In this document: one piece after another, positions 37,260-50,902 of the stretch
Numbering within the stretch: position 1 is the stretch's first letter
How the letters are laid out: each line of letters begins with the position of its first letter
NCBI RefSeq assembly: GCF_009380165.1
Contig: NZ_WHUF01000003.1
Coordinates: forward strand, 496,001 to 560,000
Direction: 5' to 3'
Length of the DNA stretch: 64,000 nt
From: Rugamonas rivuli
GTDB taxonomy: Bacteria > Pseudomonadota > Gammaproteobacteria > Burkholderiales > Burkholderiaceae_D
The notes under the pieces: generated by a model
The model's database searches: none
Told to the model about the DNA's origin: nothing
What the model saw: only the letters and a program-made list of their open reading frames with translations
Translations under genes and position numbers: made by a program

Positions 37260-40007
37260 ATGATTGCACCAACCGTTTCACGTTTTTACCAGCGCTGGCT
37301 GGCCGCCGCTCCCGACCGCGCCGCCAAGGCTGATGATTTAGCGCAATTATCGCTTGCCCAGATTAATCTTGCTGATTATTTAGCAAAAGAAGCGGCCAAC
37401 GTGCCGGAAGGCGCCCCGCCGCTGCCGCTGGTACGCGCCATGCGCCGCCTGCGCAACCTGCTGGTGTGCGTGCTGATACGCCGCGACCTCGGCGGCAAAG
37501 CCAATCTGGCCGAGGTGGTGGAGACCATGACGCGCTTCGCCGATTTCGCCATCCAGCGGCACATGCAGGAGCTGCACGCGGAAATGGTGGCGGCCCACGG
37601 CACGCCGATCGGCCGCGATTCCGGCCTGCCGCAGCAGCTGATGGTGCTGGCCATGGGCAAGCAAGGCGGCGGCGAGCTCAATGTTTCGTCCGACATCGAC
37701 CTGATCTTCGTCTACCCGGAGGATGGCGATACCGTCGCCGGGCCGGGCCAGCGCAGCCTGTCCAACCACGAGTTCTTTGTCCGCCTGGGCAAGAAGTTGA
37801 TCGCCGCTTTGGCGGAGATCACGGAAGATGGCTACACGTTCCGCGTCGATATGGCTTTGCGGCCAAACGGCGGCTCCGGTCCGCTGGCCGCCAGCCTGAA
37901 CATGGTGGAGCAATACCTGATCGTCCAGGGGCGCGAGTGGGAGCGCTACGCCTGGGTCAAGGCGCGCGCCGTCACCGGCCAGCCCGAGGATATCGCCGCG
38001 CTGGACGCCATCGTGCGGCCCTTTGTGTTCCGCCGCTACCTGGACTTCGGCGTGATCGACGCCATCCGCAATATGCACGCGCAGATCCGCGCCGAGGTCA
38101 ACCGCCAGGAGCGGCTGCACCCGGACCGCAGCAACAACGTCAAGCTGGGGCGCGGCGGCATCCGCGAAATCGAATTCCTGGCCCAGGTGTTCCAGCTGAT
38201 ACGGGGCGGGCGCGACGCCGCCCTGCGCGACCGCTCGACCCGCACCACGCTGCGCATCATCGCCGAAAAAAGTTTGCTAAGCCACGCCATCGTCTATCAA
38301 CTTCTGGCTTCCTACACCTTCCTGCGCAATCTGGAGCACCGCCTGCAATACCTGGACGACGCCCAGACGCACACGCTGCCGGCCAACGACGCCGACCGCC
38401 TGCTGGTGGCCGAGATGATGGGCCTGCCCGACACCGCCACCCTGCTGACCCAGCTGGAGGCGCACCGCCAGTTCGTCGCCGGCCAGTTCGATGAAATGTT
38501 CTCGGACAAGACCAGCAACAGCGACAACGACATCGATCCGCAATCGAGCAACGAGTGCGCCGATCCGGACAACCGCGAAGCCATGGTGTCGCGCTTCGCC
38601 GCGCTGGGCTTCGACGATCCCGAGGGCGCGGCCAAGCGGCTGATCTCGACCTGGCAGGCGCCGCGCCTGCAATCGATGCCCGAGGCCAGCCGCAACCGCC
38701 TGCTGGGATTGGTCAACACCGCGCTACCCATCATCATCCAGTGCTCGCGCGAATCGAGCGGCGGCAGCCAGCAAGCCACCTTGGGCCGGCTGCTGGACTT
38801 CCTGGAGGCCATCGCGCGCCGTTCGGCCTATCTGTCGCTGCTGACCGAGTACCCGCACACGCTGGCGCGGGTGATCCGCATGGTGCACGCCAGCGGCTGG
38901 GCGGCGCAATTCCTCAGCCAGCATCCCATCCTGCTGGACGAGCTGCTGGACGACCGCGTCCGCAACGCCGTGTTCGACCCGGTGGCGCTGGCGGCCGACC
39001 TGGAAACCCAGCTGGCCTCGGCGCTGGGCGATACCGAGCGGCAAATGGATATCCTGCGCGAAATCCACCACGCCCAGCTGTTCCACCTGCTGGCGCAAGA
39101 CCTGGCCGGCGACCTGACGGTGGAAAAACTGGCCGACCACCTGTCGGCGCTGGCCGACACCATCGTCGCCGCCGCCATCAAGGCGATCTGGCAGACGGTG
39201 GCCACGCGCCACCGCGAAGTGCCGCAGTTCGCGGTGATCGCCTACGGCAAGCTGGGCGGCAAGGAGCTGGGCTATGTGTCCGACCTGGACGTGATCTTCC
39301 TGTACGACGACAGCGACCAGGAAGCGCCGGCCCAGTACGCCAAGCTGGCGCAGCGTTTTATTACCTGGATGACATCGCACACCTCGGCCGGCATCCTGTT
39401 CGACATCGACACCGCGCTGCGGCCGGACGGCGCCAGCGGCATGCTGGTGTCCAGCGTATCGGCGTTCGAGAAATACCAGAGCAATTCGGCCTGGGTGTGG
39501 GAGCACCAGGCGCTGACCCGCGCCCGCTTCTGCGCCGGCGACGCCGCCATCGGCCTGCGCTTCGAGGAAATCCGCCAGGCGGTGCTGCGCAAGGAACGTC
39601 CGGTCGACGGTCCGCTGAAGCAGGAAGTCATTGCAATGCGGAAACGTATGGTCGACGCCAAGCCCAACCACACCGAACTGTTCGACCTGAAACAAGATCC
39701 GGGTGGCATGATCGACATCGAATTCATCGTGCAATTCCTGATCCTGCAGCACGCTGCGGCCTACCCGCAGTTGACCGCCAATTTCGGCAATATTGCACTT
39801 TTGAAAATGTGCGGCGAGCTGGGATTGATCGACGCGGAACTGGCGGCCAGGGTCGGCGACGCCTATCGCCAGTTGCGCAAACTGCAACACCAGCTGCGCC
39901 TGCAAGGCCAGGACCTGGCGCGCATCGATCCGCAATTGGTGGCCGCGCATGCGCCCCATGTGCTGGCTTTATGGCGCAGCATATTCGATGGCAATGTTGC
40001 CACATAA
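37260..40007 (+). CDS. glnE: Bifunctional glutamine synthetase adenylyltransferase/adenylyl-removing enzyme
   Basis: Adenylylates and deadenylylates glutamine synthetase in response to PII and glutamine. The N-terminal deadenylylase half has a nucleotidyltransferase motif GGGELNVSSDIDLIFVY (Asp145, Asp147); the C-terminal adenylylase half has LGGKELGYVSDLDVIFLY (Asp675, Asp677). The PII/GlnB-binding helical linker lies between them. I start at ATG 37260 (MIAPTVSRFYQRWLAA, 915 aa), where family-like sequence begins. A GTG at 37146 would add 38 residues without a ribosome site. With ntrC at the right edge, the window holds two nitrogen-control genes. Confidence 0.95.
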   Translation: MIAPTVSRFYQRWLAAAPDRAAKADDLAQLSLAQINLADYLAKEAANVPEGAPPLPLVRAMRRLRNLLVCVLIRRDLGGKANLAEVVETMTRFADFAIQRHMQELHAEMVAAHGTPIGRDSGLPQQLMVLAMGKQGGGELNVSSDIDLIFVYPEDGDTVAGPGQRSLSNHEFFVRLGKKLIAALAEITEDGYTFRVDMALRPNGGSGPLAASLNMVEQYLIVQGREWERYAWVKARAVTGQPEDIAALDAIVRPFVFRRYLDFGVIDAIRNMHAQIRAEVNRQERLHPDRSNNVKLGRGGIREIEFLAQVFQLIRGGRDAALRDRSTRTTLRIIAEKSLLSHAIVYQLLASYTFLRNLEHRLQYLDDAQTHTLPANDADRLLVAEMMGLPDTATLLTQLEAHRQFVAGQFDEMFSDKTSNSDNDIDPQSSNECADPDNREAMVSRFAALGFDDPEGAAKRLISTWQAPRLQSMPEASRNRLLGLVNTALPIIIQCSRESSGGSQQATLGRLLDFLEAIARRSAYLSLLTEYPHTLARVIRMVHASGWAAQFLSQHPILLDELLDDRVRNAVFDPVALAADLETQLASALGDTERQMDILREIHHAQLFHLLAQDLAGDLTVEKLADHLSALADTIVAAAIKAIWQTVATRHREVPQFAVIAYGKLGGKELGYVSDLDVIFLYDDSDQEAPAQYAKLAQRFITWMTSHTSAGILFDIDTALRPDGASGMLVSSVSAFEKYQSNSAWVWEHQALTRARFCAGDAAIGLRFEEIRQAVLRKERPVDGPLKQEVIAMRKRMVDAKPNHTELFDLKQDPGGMIDIEFIVQFLILQHAAAYPQLTANFGNIALLKMCGELGLIDAELAARVGDAYRQLRKLQHQLRLQGQDLARIDPQLVAAHAPHVLALWRSIFDGNVAT

Positions 40008-40037
40008 CAACGGTTCATTTGTTAAATTGCCAGCACC

Positions 40038-40052
40038 ATGAGTTAAACTCAT
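40038..40052. repeat. Dyad upstream of the Cache-domain gene
   Basis: ATGAGT-TAA-ACTCAT, perfect 6-bp arms, 78 bp before the start codon in the short glnE-Cache intergenic region; a possible operator. Confidence 0.35.
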
Positions 40053-40129
40053 TAACTACAGTAATATTGAAAAACACAATCATCAGAGCGCACAGCGCCG
40101 TCGCAATTTTACTCAAGAGGAGAAATGGT

Positions 40130-40591
40130 ATGAAAGCATTATTCGGTGCCGCAGCGTTAAGCTTAAGCATGTTTGCCATGTCATCGACCGTCCTGGCCGC
40201 CGACAAGGGCACTCCCGACGAAGCCGTCGCCATGGTTAAAAAAGCGGTTGCCCTGATTAAATCCGATGGCAAGGAAAAAGCCTTTTCGGCGATTTCCGAT
40301 CCGGCCAATACGACTTTCCATGACCGCGATCTGTATATCTATGTGTACGATTTAAATGGCGTGGCTTTAGCTCACGGCAATAATCCTAAAATGGTTGGAA
40401 AACCTTTGATTACCCTCAAGGATAATGAAGGCAAACCAATGATTAAAGAAATGGTTGACCTCGCCAAAGGCAAAGGTAAAGGCTGGGTTGATTTCAAATG
40501 GCCGAATCCGGTCACCAAGGCGGTGGAAGCCAAATCCGGCTATATTGAAAAAGTCGACGACATGCTGGTCGGCTCCGGCATCTACAAATAA
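40130..40591 (+). CDS. Secreted single-Cache-domain protein
   Basis: A 153-residue periplasmic protein. Signal peptide MKALFGAAALSLSMFAMSST with cleavage at VLA|AD. The rest is one Cache-type sensor fold (RDLYIYVYDLNGVALAHGNN, then MVGKPLITLKDNEGKPM and SGYIEKVDDMLVGSGIYK), as in chemoreceptor or kinase sensor domains but with no attached signalling module. Free-standing Cache proteins occur in betaproteobacteria; the ligand and partner are unknown. Strong GGAG ribosome site; a clear terminator follows. Confidence 0.88.
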   Translation: MKALFGAAALSLSMFAMSSTVLAADKGTPDEAVAMVKKAVALIKSDGKEKAFSAISDPANTTFHDRDLYIYVYDLNGVALAHGNNPKMVGKPLITLKDNEGKPMIKEMVDLAKGKGKGWVDFKWPNPVTKAVEAKSGYIEKVDDMLVGSGIYK

Positions 40592-40610
40592 AACCTGCCG
40601 CACGCACACA

Positions 40611-40639
40611 AAACCGGGACGATGTCCCGGTTTTTTTTT
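40611..40639 (+). terminator. Intrinsic terminator after the Cache-domain gene
   Basis: 10-bp stem AAACCGGGAC/GTCCCGGTTT with a 3-nt loop and nine T, 20 bp after the stop. Confidence 0.92.
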
Positions 40640-40782
40640 GTCTTCATTCTGTGATCGTGCCAATTATTGACATGTAAACGCCAAAAACGAGCTTACGTCC
40701 ACGGGGAACTCTTCGGCAGCCTAGTCAGTCTATAAGCGGTGACATTTCAAAAATAACCGCGACCACCCCTAGGAGTCGGATA

Positions 40783-43704
40783 ATGAACAATGAAAACTCG
40801 CTCGCCCGCTCGATACGTCTGCTTTGCGCCGGAGGCTTGGCGCTGGGCACGCAAGCCGCCATCAGCCAGGAAACTGCCGAACCGATGCAGAAGGTATTGA
40901 TCACCGGTTCGCGCATTGCGTCACCGGCGGCGGAATCGCCCTCGCCTTTGCAGATATTAAACTCGATGGATATTGCCGCGTCCGGCGCCACCAATCTGCA
41001 GGATTTATTGCAGAAAAACCCCACCATGGGCACGCCGACTATCAGCCGCAGCAATTCCAATTTCCAGACTTCGAGCGCCGGCGTATCGACAGTTAATTTA
41101 AGAAACCTCGGCGATTCCCGCACTCTGGTATTAATGAACGGCCGGCGCTTTGTTTCGGGCGTGCCCGGAGATACTGCTGTCGACCTCAACACAATACCCA
41201 CCGATTTTATCGAGCGGGTTGAGTTATTAACCGGCGGCGCTTCCGCAACCTATGGATCGGATGCCGTGGCGGGCGTGGTGAATATTATTTTGAAGAAAAA
41301 CTTTAATGGCCTTTTATTCGATGCGCAAACCGGCCGCAGCAACGAAGGCGACGACTTCAAAAAGAAACTGGCGCTGACTTTCGGCACCACCGGCGCCGAC
41401 GGCGCCAGCAATGTCATGGGCCATTTCGGCTACTCGAAACAGGGCGCGGTGTACTCGCGCGACCGGGCGGCGTCGGCCATTGACCAGACCTCGGCCATCA
41501 CCAAGGGCCACCCGGAACTGGCCTTCGTCGCCAAACGGCCCAACTTTTCCGGCTACGCGCCGCAAGGCCATTTCTTCGGCGACAGCGAGGATTTCACCTA
41601 TGACACGAATAACAACATTATCCCGTGGAATCAAAATGGCGCGGCCGGCAGCGGCGCCGGCGCCACCGGTTTCAACCGCTCGGCCTACCGCCTGATCGCC
41701 GTGCCGACCGAGCGCTACCTGTTCGCCACCAACGGCAACTGGGCGTTCAACGACCAGCACAGCGCGTTTTTCGAGGGTACCTACGCCTCGTCCAAGGTCG
41801 ACACCAACATCGAACCCTTCCCCCTGGGCTCGGACCAGGTGTACAAGCCCAGCGGCCAGGTACCGGCCGCCTCCATGGTCAACGGCGTGCTGGTCAAGAA
41901 TCCGCTGGTGCCGCAGTATTTATATGACCGCATCAGCGACACCGACGGCGACGGCTTGCCGGACTACTTCTTCACCCGCCGTCTGTCCGAATTCGGCCCG
42001 CGCCACTCGACCGTGGACCGCGACACCTTCCGCCTGGCCACCGGGCTGAAAGGCACGGTGCGCGACTGGAGCTACGAGGCCTACCTCAGCTACGGCAAGA
42101 CCAAGGAAGCGCAGAACTCCACCGGCCAGGTCAACGTGATGAGCTTGCGCAACGCGCTGGAAGCCATCCCCGGCGCCGACGGCACGCCGGTGTGCCGCGA
42201 CACGCACGCGGTGGCCGAGGGCTGCGTCCCCATCAATATCTTCGGCTACAACAGCATCTCGCCGGCGGCGCTCAAGTACGTTACCGCGCCCGGCTCGCTG
42301 GAAACCGCGATCACCCAGAAACTGGTGGGCGGCTCCGTCACCGGCGAACTGCCCGGCCTGGCCGCCGGCCGCATCGGCATCGCCGCCGGCTTCGAATGGC
42401 GCAGCGAGGAATCCAGCGCCGTGCCCGATCCGCTGACGCAGTCCGGCCTGAACGCCGGCAATGCCCTGCCGCCCACCTTCGGCCACTTCCTGGTGCGCGA
42501 GGTGTTTGTCGAAACCCGGGTGCCCTTGCTGAAAGACCTGCCCTATGCCCGCGACCTGAGCTTCCTCGGCACCGTGCGCCATGGCGATTACTCCACCGTC
42601 GGCAGCACCAACAGCTGGAACGCCGGCCTCGAATGGGGTGTCACGAGCGACATCAAGCTGCGCGGCACACGCGCGCAATCGACGCGGGCGCCGAATATCA
42701 ACGAGCTGTTCCAGGCGCCCAGCCAGGATTTCCCGACCGGGCTGGTCGATCCCTGCGAAGGCGTGGCCATCTCCGGCACCAGCGCGCTGGCCGCCAATTG
42801 CCGCAATGCGCCGGGAGTTGCGGCCAATATGAACGCACATGGCGGTATTTTCACGTTAAATCAAGCCGACCAGCAGGGTATCAGCGGCTACAACAGCGGC
42901 AACCCCAACCTCAAGGCGGAAAAAGGCCGTTCCACGACGATAGGCCTGGTGGTGACGCCGCGCTCGGTGCCGATATTGCGCAAGTTCACCTTCACACTCG
43001 ACTACTTCACCATCAAGATCGCCGACGCCATCGTCAGTACCGACCGCCAATATGCGCTGGATCAATGCTACAACCAGAACAATCAAACCTTTTGCAGCTT
43101 CATCACGCGCCGTCCAGCCGCGGTCGGCAACCTGAGTTCCGGCTCCATCCGCTACAGCAATATCGCCGCCACCAACAGCGGCGGCTTCGGCACCGAGGGC
43201 GTCGACCTCACCGCCTCGTGGGCGGAGCAGGTCGGCCCCGGCAAGCTGAGCGCCCGCCTGGCCTGGACCTGGCTGCGCGACTTGTGGCAGAAGGCGACGC
43301 CGGAGGCGGAAAAGAACGTCGATGTCGGCGAGATCACGGCAGCCAACACCAACGCCCCGCGCAACCGGGCCGGCCTCAACCTCGCCTACAAATGGGGGCC
43401 CATGAGCCTCAACTGGACTGCCACCTACACCGGCCCGGTGTCGCTGGACGACCAGTTCCTGAAAAGCCTGAGCATCCCGCCCGGCACAGTGGGCGTGGGT
43501 TCGCGCACCTACAACGATTTCCAGTTCACCTACGACCTGAGGAAATCGCTGCAGCTCTACCTGGGCATGGACAACGTCTTCAACGCCAAGGCGCCGCCCA
43601 TCATCAGCGGCCTGCCCGGCAACCAGACCGGCACCGAGACCGACACCTCGACCTACGATGCGATCGGGCGGCGCTACTATCTGGGCTTGCGCGTCAGCTT
43701 GTAG
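40783..43704 (+). CDS. TonB-dependent outer-membrane receptor 4 (first of tandem twins)
   Basis: A 973-residue TBDR with signal peptide MNNENSLARSIRLLCAGGLA (ends AIS|Q). Its plug is characteristic: VLITGSRIASPAAESPSPLQ, then LQDLLQKNPTMGTPTISRSN, TLVLMNGRRF and IERVELLTGGASATYGSDAV. The barrel ends GLRVSL rather than in an aromatic residue. It is the upstream copy of a tandem pair with TBDR 5, with the same length and mostly alignable sequence. A TTGACA 111 bp upstream has no good -10. Ligand unknown. Confidence 0.93.
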   Translation: MNNENSLARSIRLLCAGGLALGTQAAISQETAEPMQKVLITGSRIASPAAESPSPLQILNSMDIAASGATNLQDLLQKNPTMGTPTISRSNSNFQTSSAGVSTVNLRNLGDSRTLVLMNGRRFVSGVPGDTAVDLNTIPTDFIERVELLTGGASATYGSDAVAGVVNIILKKNFNGLLFDAQTGRSNEGDDFKKKLALTFGTTGADGASNVMGHFGYSKQGAVYSRDRAASAIDQTSAITKGHPELAFVAKRPNFSGYAPQGHFFGDSEDFTYDTNNNIIPWNQNGAAGSGAGATGFNRSAYRLIAVPTERYLFATNGNWAFNDQHSAFFEGTYASSKVDTNIEPFPLGSDQVYKPSGQVPAASMVNGVLVKNPLVPQYLYDRISDTDGDGLPDYFFTRRLSEFGPRHSTVDRDTFRLATGLKGTVRDWSYEAYLSYGKTKEAQNSTGQVNVMSLRNALEAIPGADGTPVCRDTHAVAEGCVPINIFGYNSISPAALKYVTAPGSLETAITQKLVGGSVTGELPGLAAGRIGIAAGFEWRSEESSAVPDPLTQSGLNAGNALPPTFGHFLVREVFVETRVPLLKDLPYARDLSFLGTVRHGDYSTVGSTNSWNAGLEWGVTSDIKLRGTRAQSTRAPNINELFQAPSQDFPTGLVDPCEGVAISGTSALAANCRNAPGVAANMNAHGGIFTLNQADQQGISGYNSGNPNLKAEKGRSTTIGLVVTPRSVPILRKFTFTLDYFTIKIADAIVSTDRQYALDQCYNQNNQTFCSFITRRPAAVGNLSSGSIRYSNIAATNSGGFGTEGVDLTASWAEQVGPGKLSARLAWTWLRDLWQKATPEAEKNVDVGEITAANTNAPRNRAGLNLAYKWGPMSLNWTATYTGPVSLDDQFLKSLSIPPGTVGVGSRTYNDFQFTYDLRKSLQLYLGMDNVFNAKAPPIISGLPGNQTGTETDTSTYDAIGRRYYLGLRVSL

Positions 43705-43789
43705 CGTAAAAGGAACAGCAACATTGTTTTTTTGACCGTATTGCCATTTTATGTTTACAAAAATGCCACTCGCCAAATATATTAGCAGA

Positions 43790-43810
43790 TCGGAAAAAAT
43801 GTTTTTCCGA
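43790..43810. repeat. Hairpin between the tandem TBDRs
   Basis: TCGGAAAAA-ATG-TTTTTCCGA, perfect 9-bp arms and a 3-nt loop, 37 bp before the TBDR 5 start. No T-tract follows the stem, so it may be an operator or an mRNA structure affecting expression of the second copy. Confidence 0.5.
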
Positions 43811-43847
43811 CAATTTGCAGTACTGATAAAAATTGGAGGAGTTGGCA

Positions 43848-46769
<2,922 letters not shown>

Positions 46770-46784
46770 TCGTATGACGTAAGT

Positions 46785-46820
46785 AAAAAAGCCTCCCGGT
46801 TTGACTCGGGAGGCTTTTTT
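46785..46820. terminator. Bidirectional terminator between TBDR 5 and gap
   Basis: 14-bp stem AAAAAAGCCTCCCG/CGGGAGGCTTTTTT with an 8-nt loop. It gives a T-tract on either strand, between convergent genes. Confidence 0.92.
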
Positions 46821-46835
46821 TATTGGTAGCGCAGA

Positions 46836-47846
<1,011 letters not shown>

Positions 47847-47894
47847 ACTATGCTCCTGATTAGAAAAATAGGTAATGCAACAAGCAATTATAGA

Positions 47895-49889
47895 TTATGC
47901 AATGACAGATTTGACTTTCGCCACGACGTTTTCCACCGTGAAGCCGAAGTGCTTGAACAGCACGCCTGCCGGAGCCGATTCACCGAAGGTATCGATGCCG
48001 ACCACTGCGCCTTCCAGACCGACGTATTTGTACCAGAAATCGGTTACGCCGGCTTCGATTGCCACGCGCGGCAAGCCTTTGGTCAACACGCTGGCCTTGT
48101 AGGCGGCGTCCTGACGGTCAAATACATCGGTCGACGGCATCGACACCACGCGCGCCGCGATGCCTTCCGCGGCCAGCGCGGAAGCGGCGGCCACGGCCAG
48201 CTCGACTTCGGAACCGGTGGCGATCAGCGTGACCTTGGCGCCGGCCACTTCGCTCAGCACGTAGCCGCCGCGAGCCACGTCAGCGATCTGCTGGGCGCTG
48301 CGCTCCTGGTACGGCAGGTTCTGGCGCGAGAAGATCAGGGTCGAAGGACCATCCTTGCGCTTGACCGCCGCGCCCCATGCCACCATCGATTCGACGGTGT
48401 CGCATGGACGCCAGTTGTCCAGGTTGGGGATCAGGCGCATCGACGAGATGTGCTCGACCGACTGGTGGGTCGGGCCGTCTTCGCCCAGGCCGATCGAATC
48501 GTGGGTGAACACGAACAGCGAACGCTGCTTCATCAGCGCGGCCATGCGCAGTGCGTTGCGGCTGTAGTCCGAGAAGGTCAGGAAGGTGGCGCCGAACGGG
48601 ATGTAGCCGCCGTGCAGGGCGACGCCGTTCATGATCGCCGACATGCCGAATTCGCGCACGCCGTAATTGATGTGGTTGCCTGGTTTGCCGGAACGCAGCG
48701 CGATGCATTCTTTCCAGTTGGTCAGGTTGGAACCGGTCAGGTCGGCCGAGCCGCCCAGGAATTCCGGCAGCACCGGCGCCAGCGCCTGGATGGCGTTCTG
48801 GCTGGCCTTGCGGGTGGCGATGTTTTCTTTCTTGTCGACGCAGGCGGCGATGCCGGCGGCCAGAGCGGCGTCGAAGGCCGCTGGCAGGTCGCCCTTCATG
48901 CGGCGGGTCAGTTCGGCGGCTTCGGTCGGGAACTGCGCGCTGTAGGCGGCGAAGGTCGCGGCCCAGTCGGCTTCCAGCTTGGCGCCGGCGGACTTGGCGT
49001 CCCATGCGGCGTAGATGTCGGCAGGGATTTCGAACGGTGCGGCGCTCCAGCCGATGTATTCGCGGACGGCGGCGATTTCCTTGTCGCCCAGCGCGGCGCC
49101 GTGCACTTTGTCGCCGCCTTGCAGGTTAGGCGAACCCTTGCCGATGATGGTCTTGCAGCAGATCAGGGTCGGCTTGCTGGAGGTCTTGGCGGCGGCGATG
49201 GCGGCCGAGACGGCGGCGACATCGTGGCCGTCGACCGCGCGGATCACGTTCCAGCCGTAGGCTTCGAAACGGGCCGGGGTGTCGTCGGTGAACCAGCCTT
49301 CGACCTTGCCGTCGATGGAGATGCCGTTGTCGTCGTACAGCGCGATCAGCTTGTTCAGGCCCAGGGTGCCGGCCAGCGCGCACACTTCGTGCGAGATGCC
49401 TTCCATCAGGCAACCGTCGCCGACGAAGGCGTAGGTGTAGTGGTTGACGACGTCAAAGCCAGGCTTGTTGAACTCGGCAGCGAGCAGGTACTCGGACAGC
49501 GCCATGCCGACCGCGTTGGCGATACCCTGGCCCAGCGGGCCGGTGGTGGTTTCCACGCCCGGGGTGATGTCGACTTCCGGGTGGCCCGGGGTTTTCGAAT
49601 GCATCTGGCGGAAGGACTTGATGTCGTCCATGCTCACCGCGTAGCCGGACAGGTGCAGCAGCGCGTAGTGCAGCATCGAGCCGTGGCCGTTGGACAGCAG
49701 GAAGCGGTCGCGGTTCACCCATTTCGGGTTGGCCGGGTTGTGGCTGTAATGGCCACTCCACAGCGCAACGGCGATTTCGGCCATGCCCATCGGCATGCCT
49801 GGGTGGCCGGAATTGGCCTTCTGGACGGCGTCCATTGCCAGCGCGCGGATCGCGTTAGCCATTTGGGTGGTTGGGAGCGTAGAAGTCAT
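47895..49889 (-). CDS. tkt: Transketolase
   Basis: Thiamine-diphosphate enzyme transferring C2 units between pentose-phosphate-pathway sugars; it also makes erythrose-4-phosphate, the aroG substrate. The 664-residue protein starts [20 protein letters not shown] at ATG 49889. The open frame extends to 50033, but the added 48 residues overlap rsmE and lack family sequence. Motifs include [36 protein letters not shown], the ThDP motif [12 protein letters not shown] and [20 protein letters not shown]. Divergent from rsmE. Confidence 0.96.
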   Translation of the reverse strand: MTSTLPTTQMANAIRALAMDAVQKANSGHPGMPMGMAEIAVALWSGHYSHNPANPKWVNRDRFLLSNGHGSMLHYALLHLSGYAVSMDDIKSFRQMHSKTPGHPEVDITPGVETTTGPLGQGIANAVGMALSEYLLAAEFNKPGFDVVNHYTYAFVGDGCLMEGISHEVCALAGTLGLNKLIALYDDNGISIDGKVEGWFTDDTPARFEAYGWNVIRAVDGHDVAAVSAAIAAAKTSSKPTLICCKTIIGKGSPNLQGGDKVHGAALGDKEIAAVREYIGWSAAPFEIPADIYAAWDAKSAGAKLEADWAATFAAYSAQFPTEAAELTRRMKGDLPAAFDAALAAGIAACVDKKENIATRKASQNAIQALAPVLPEFLGGSADLTGSNLTNWKECIALRSGKPGNHINYGVREFGMSAIMNGVALHGGYIPFGATFLTFSDYSRNALRMAALMKQRSLFVFTHDSIGLGEDGPTHQSVEHISSMRLIPNLDNWRPCDTVESMVAWGAAVKRKDGPSTLIFSRQNLPYQERSAQQIADVARGGYVLSEVAGAKVTLIATGSEVELAVAAASALAAEGIAARVVSMPSTDVFDRQDAAYKASVLTKGLPRVAIEAGVTDFWYKYVGLEGAVVGIDTFGESAPAGVLFKHFGFTVENVVAKVKSVIA

Positions 49890-50031
49890 CGTAGGTCTAT
49901 CACGAAAGTATGGAAACTGGGGGCAATGGGATGCTGCCTGTCGGTGCTGCTCACTTGCTGAACCCATTATTTTACCAGACCGAGGCGTCCACCATTTAAA
50001 ATTGCGGAACTCAAACCGACCGGATTCGCGC

Positions 50032-50757
50032 ATGCCCCGCTTTTATATCGCACAACCTCTGGCCATCGGCCAGCTCGTCAGCCTGCCCGAGGCCGTGGCC
50101 CACCACATCCAGGTGCTGCGCCTGGCCCAGGGCGAGCTGGTGACGCTGTTCAACGGCGAAGGCGGCGAATACGGCGCCACGCTGAGCGATATCGGCAAGC
50201 GCCACGTCAGCGTCGAGATCAAGACCCACCAGCCGCGCGAGGTCGAGCTGCCATTCGGCATCACGCTGGCCCAGGCCCTGCCCGAGGCCAGCAAGATGGA
50301 CTGGATCATCGAAAAGGCGATCGAGCTGGGCGTGTCCGGCGTGCAGCCGCTGGCGGCGCAGCGCTGCGTGGTGCGCTTGTCGGCCGAGCGGGCGGAAAAG
50401 AAGATGGCGCACTGGCAGGGCATCATCGCCTCGGCCTCCGAGCAGAGCGGCCGCAACCGCCTGGCCCAGCTGGCGCCGCTGCAAGACTACAAGCAGTGGA
50501 TCACCCAGCAGGACATGCACCGCCGCATCATCCTGACGCCGCGCGCCGAACAGTCGCTGGCCGACTGGGCCCGCCACCAGAGCCCGCAGGCGGTGACGCT
50601 GGTGATCGGCCCCGAGGGCGGCCTCAGCGACGCCGAGGAAAACCTGGCGATCCAGCACGGCGCCCTGCCGCTGGCGATGGGCCCGCGCATCCTGCGCACC
50701 GAGACCGCCGGCCTGTCGGCCGTGGCCGTGTTGAGCGGGCTGTGGGGCGGCATGTAA
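50032..50757 (+). CDS. rsmE: 16S rRNA (uracil(1498)-N(3))-methyltransferase
   Basis: SPOUT-class methyltransferase for U1498 of 16S rRNA. The 241-residue protein starts [20 protein letters not shown]; the frame continues upstream to 49783 but that part overlaps tkt and is unrelated. The N-terminal PUA-like domain contains [21 protein letters not shown]. The C-terminal trefoil knot has [17 protein letters not shown] and [18 protein letters not shown], the SAM-binding knot residues. Confidence 0.95.
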   Translation: MPRFYIAQPLAIGQLVSLPEAVAHHIQVLRLAQGELVTLFNGEGGEYGATLSDIGKRHVSVEIKTHQPREVELPFGITLAQALPEASKMDWIIEKAIELGVSGVQPLAAQRCVVRLSAERAEKKMAHWQGIIASASEQSGRNRLAQLAPLQDYKQWITQQDMHRRIILTPRAEQSLADWARHQSPQAVTLVIGPEGGLSDAEENLAIQHGALPLAMGPRILRTETAGLSAVAVLSGLWGGM

Positions 50758-50821
50758 CATCGTGCGGCGGAATGTAACGCAATGATGCAAAATTCCAACA
50801 CTTGATCTAGTTTCATGCGAC

Positions 50822-50856
50822 CCTTGCCTCTGGGGGCAAGGTGGGCGGGCTATAAT
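50822..50856 (+). promoter_or_regulatory. Promoter region of the TPR-hydroxylase gene
   Basis: A perfect TATAAT (50851-50856) lies 46 bp before the start codon. No -35 at 17 bp; instead a 7-bp inverted repeat CCTTGCC/GGCAAGG (50822-50828, 50835-50841) occupies that position, suggesting activator-dependent or regulated initiation. Confidence 0.4.
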
Positions 50857-50902
50857 TTTTTGACAGGCAACAAAGTTTCCCTGTTAACTCGCCAACACAG
50901 AA

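Noticed and set aside
40667-40695. TTGACA upstream of TBDR 4 as a promoter
   Set aside because: The hexamer is perfect but the position 17-18 bp downstream (AGCTTA/GCTTAC) is a poor -10, so no promoter is called.
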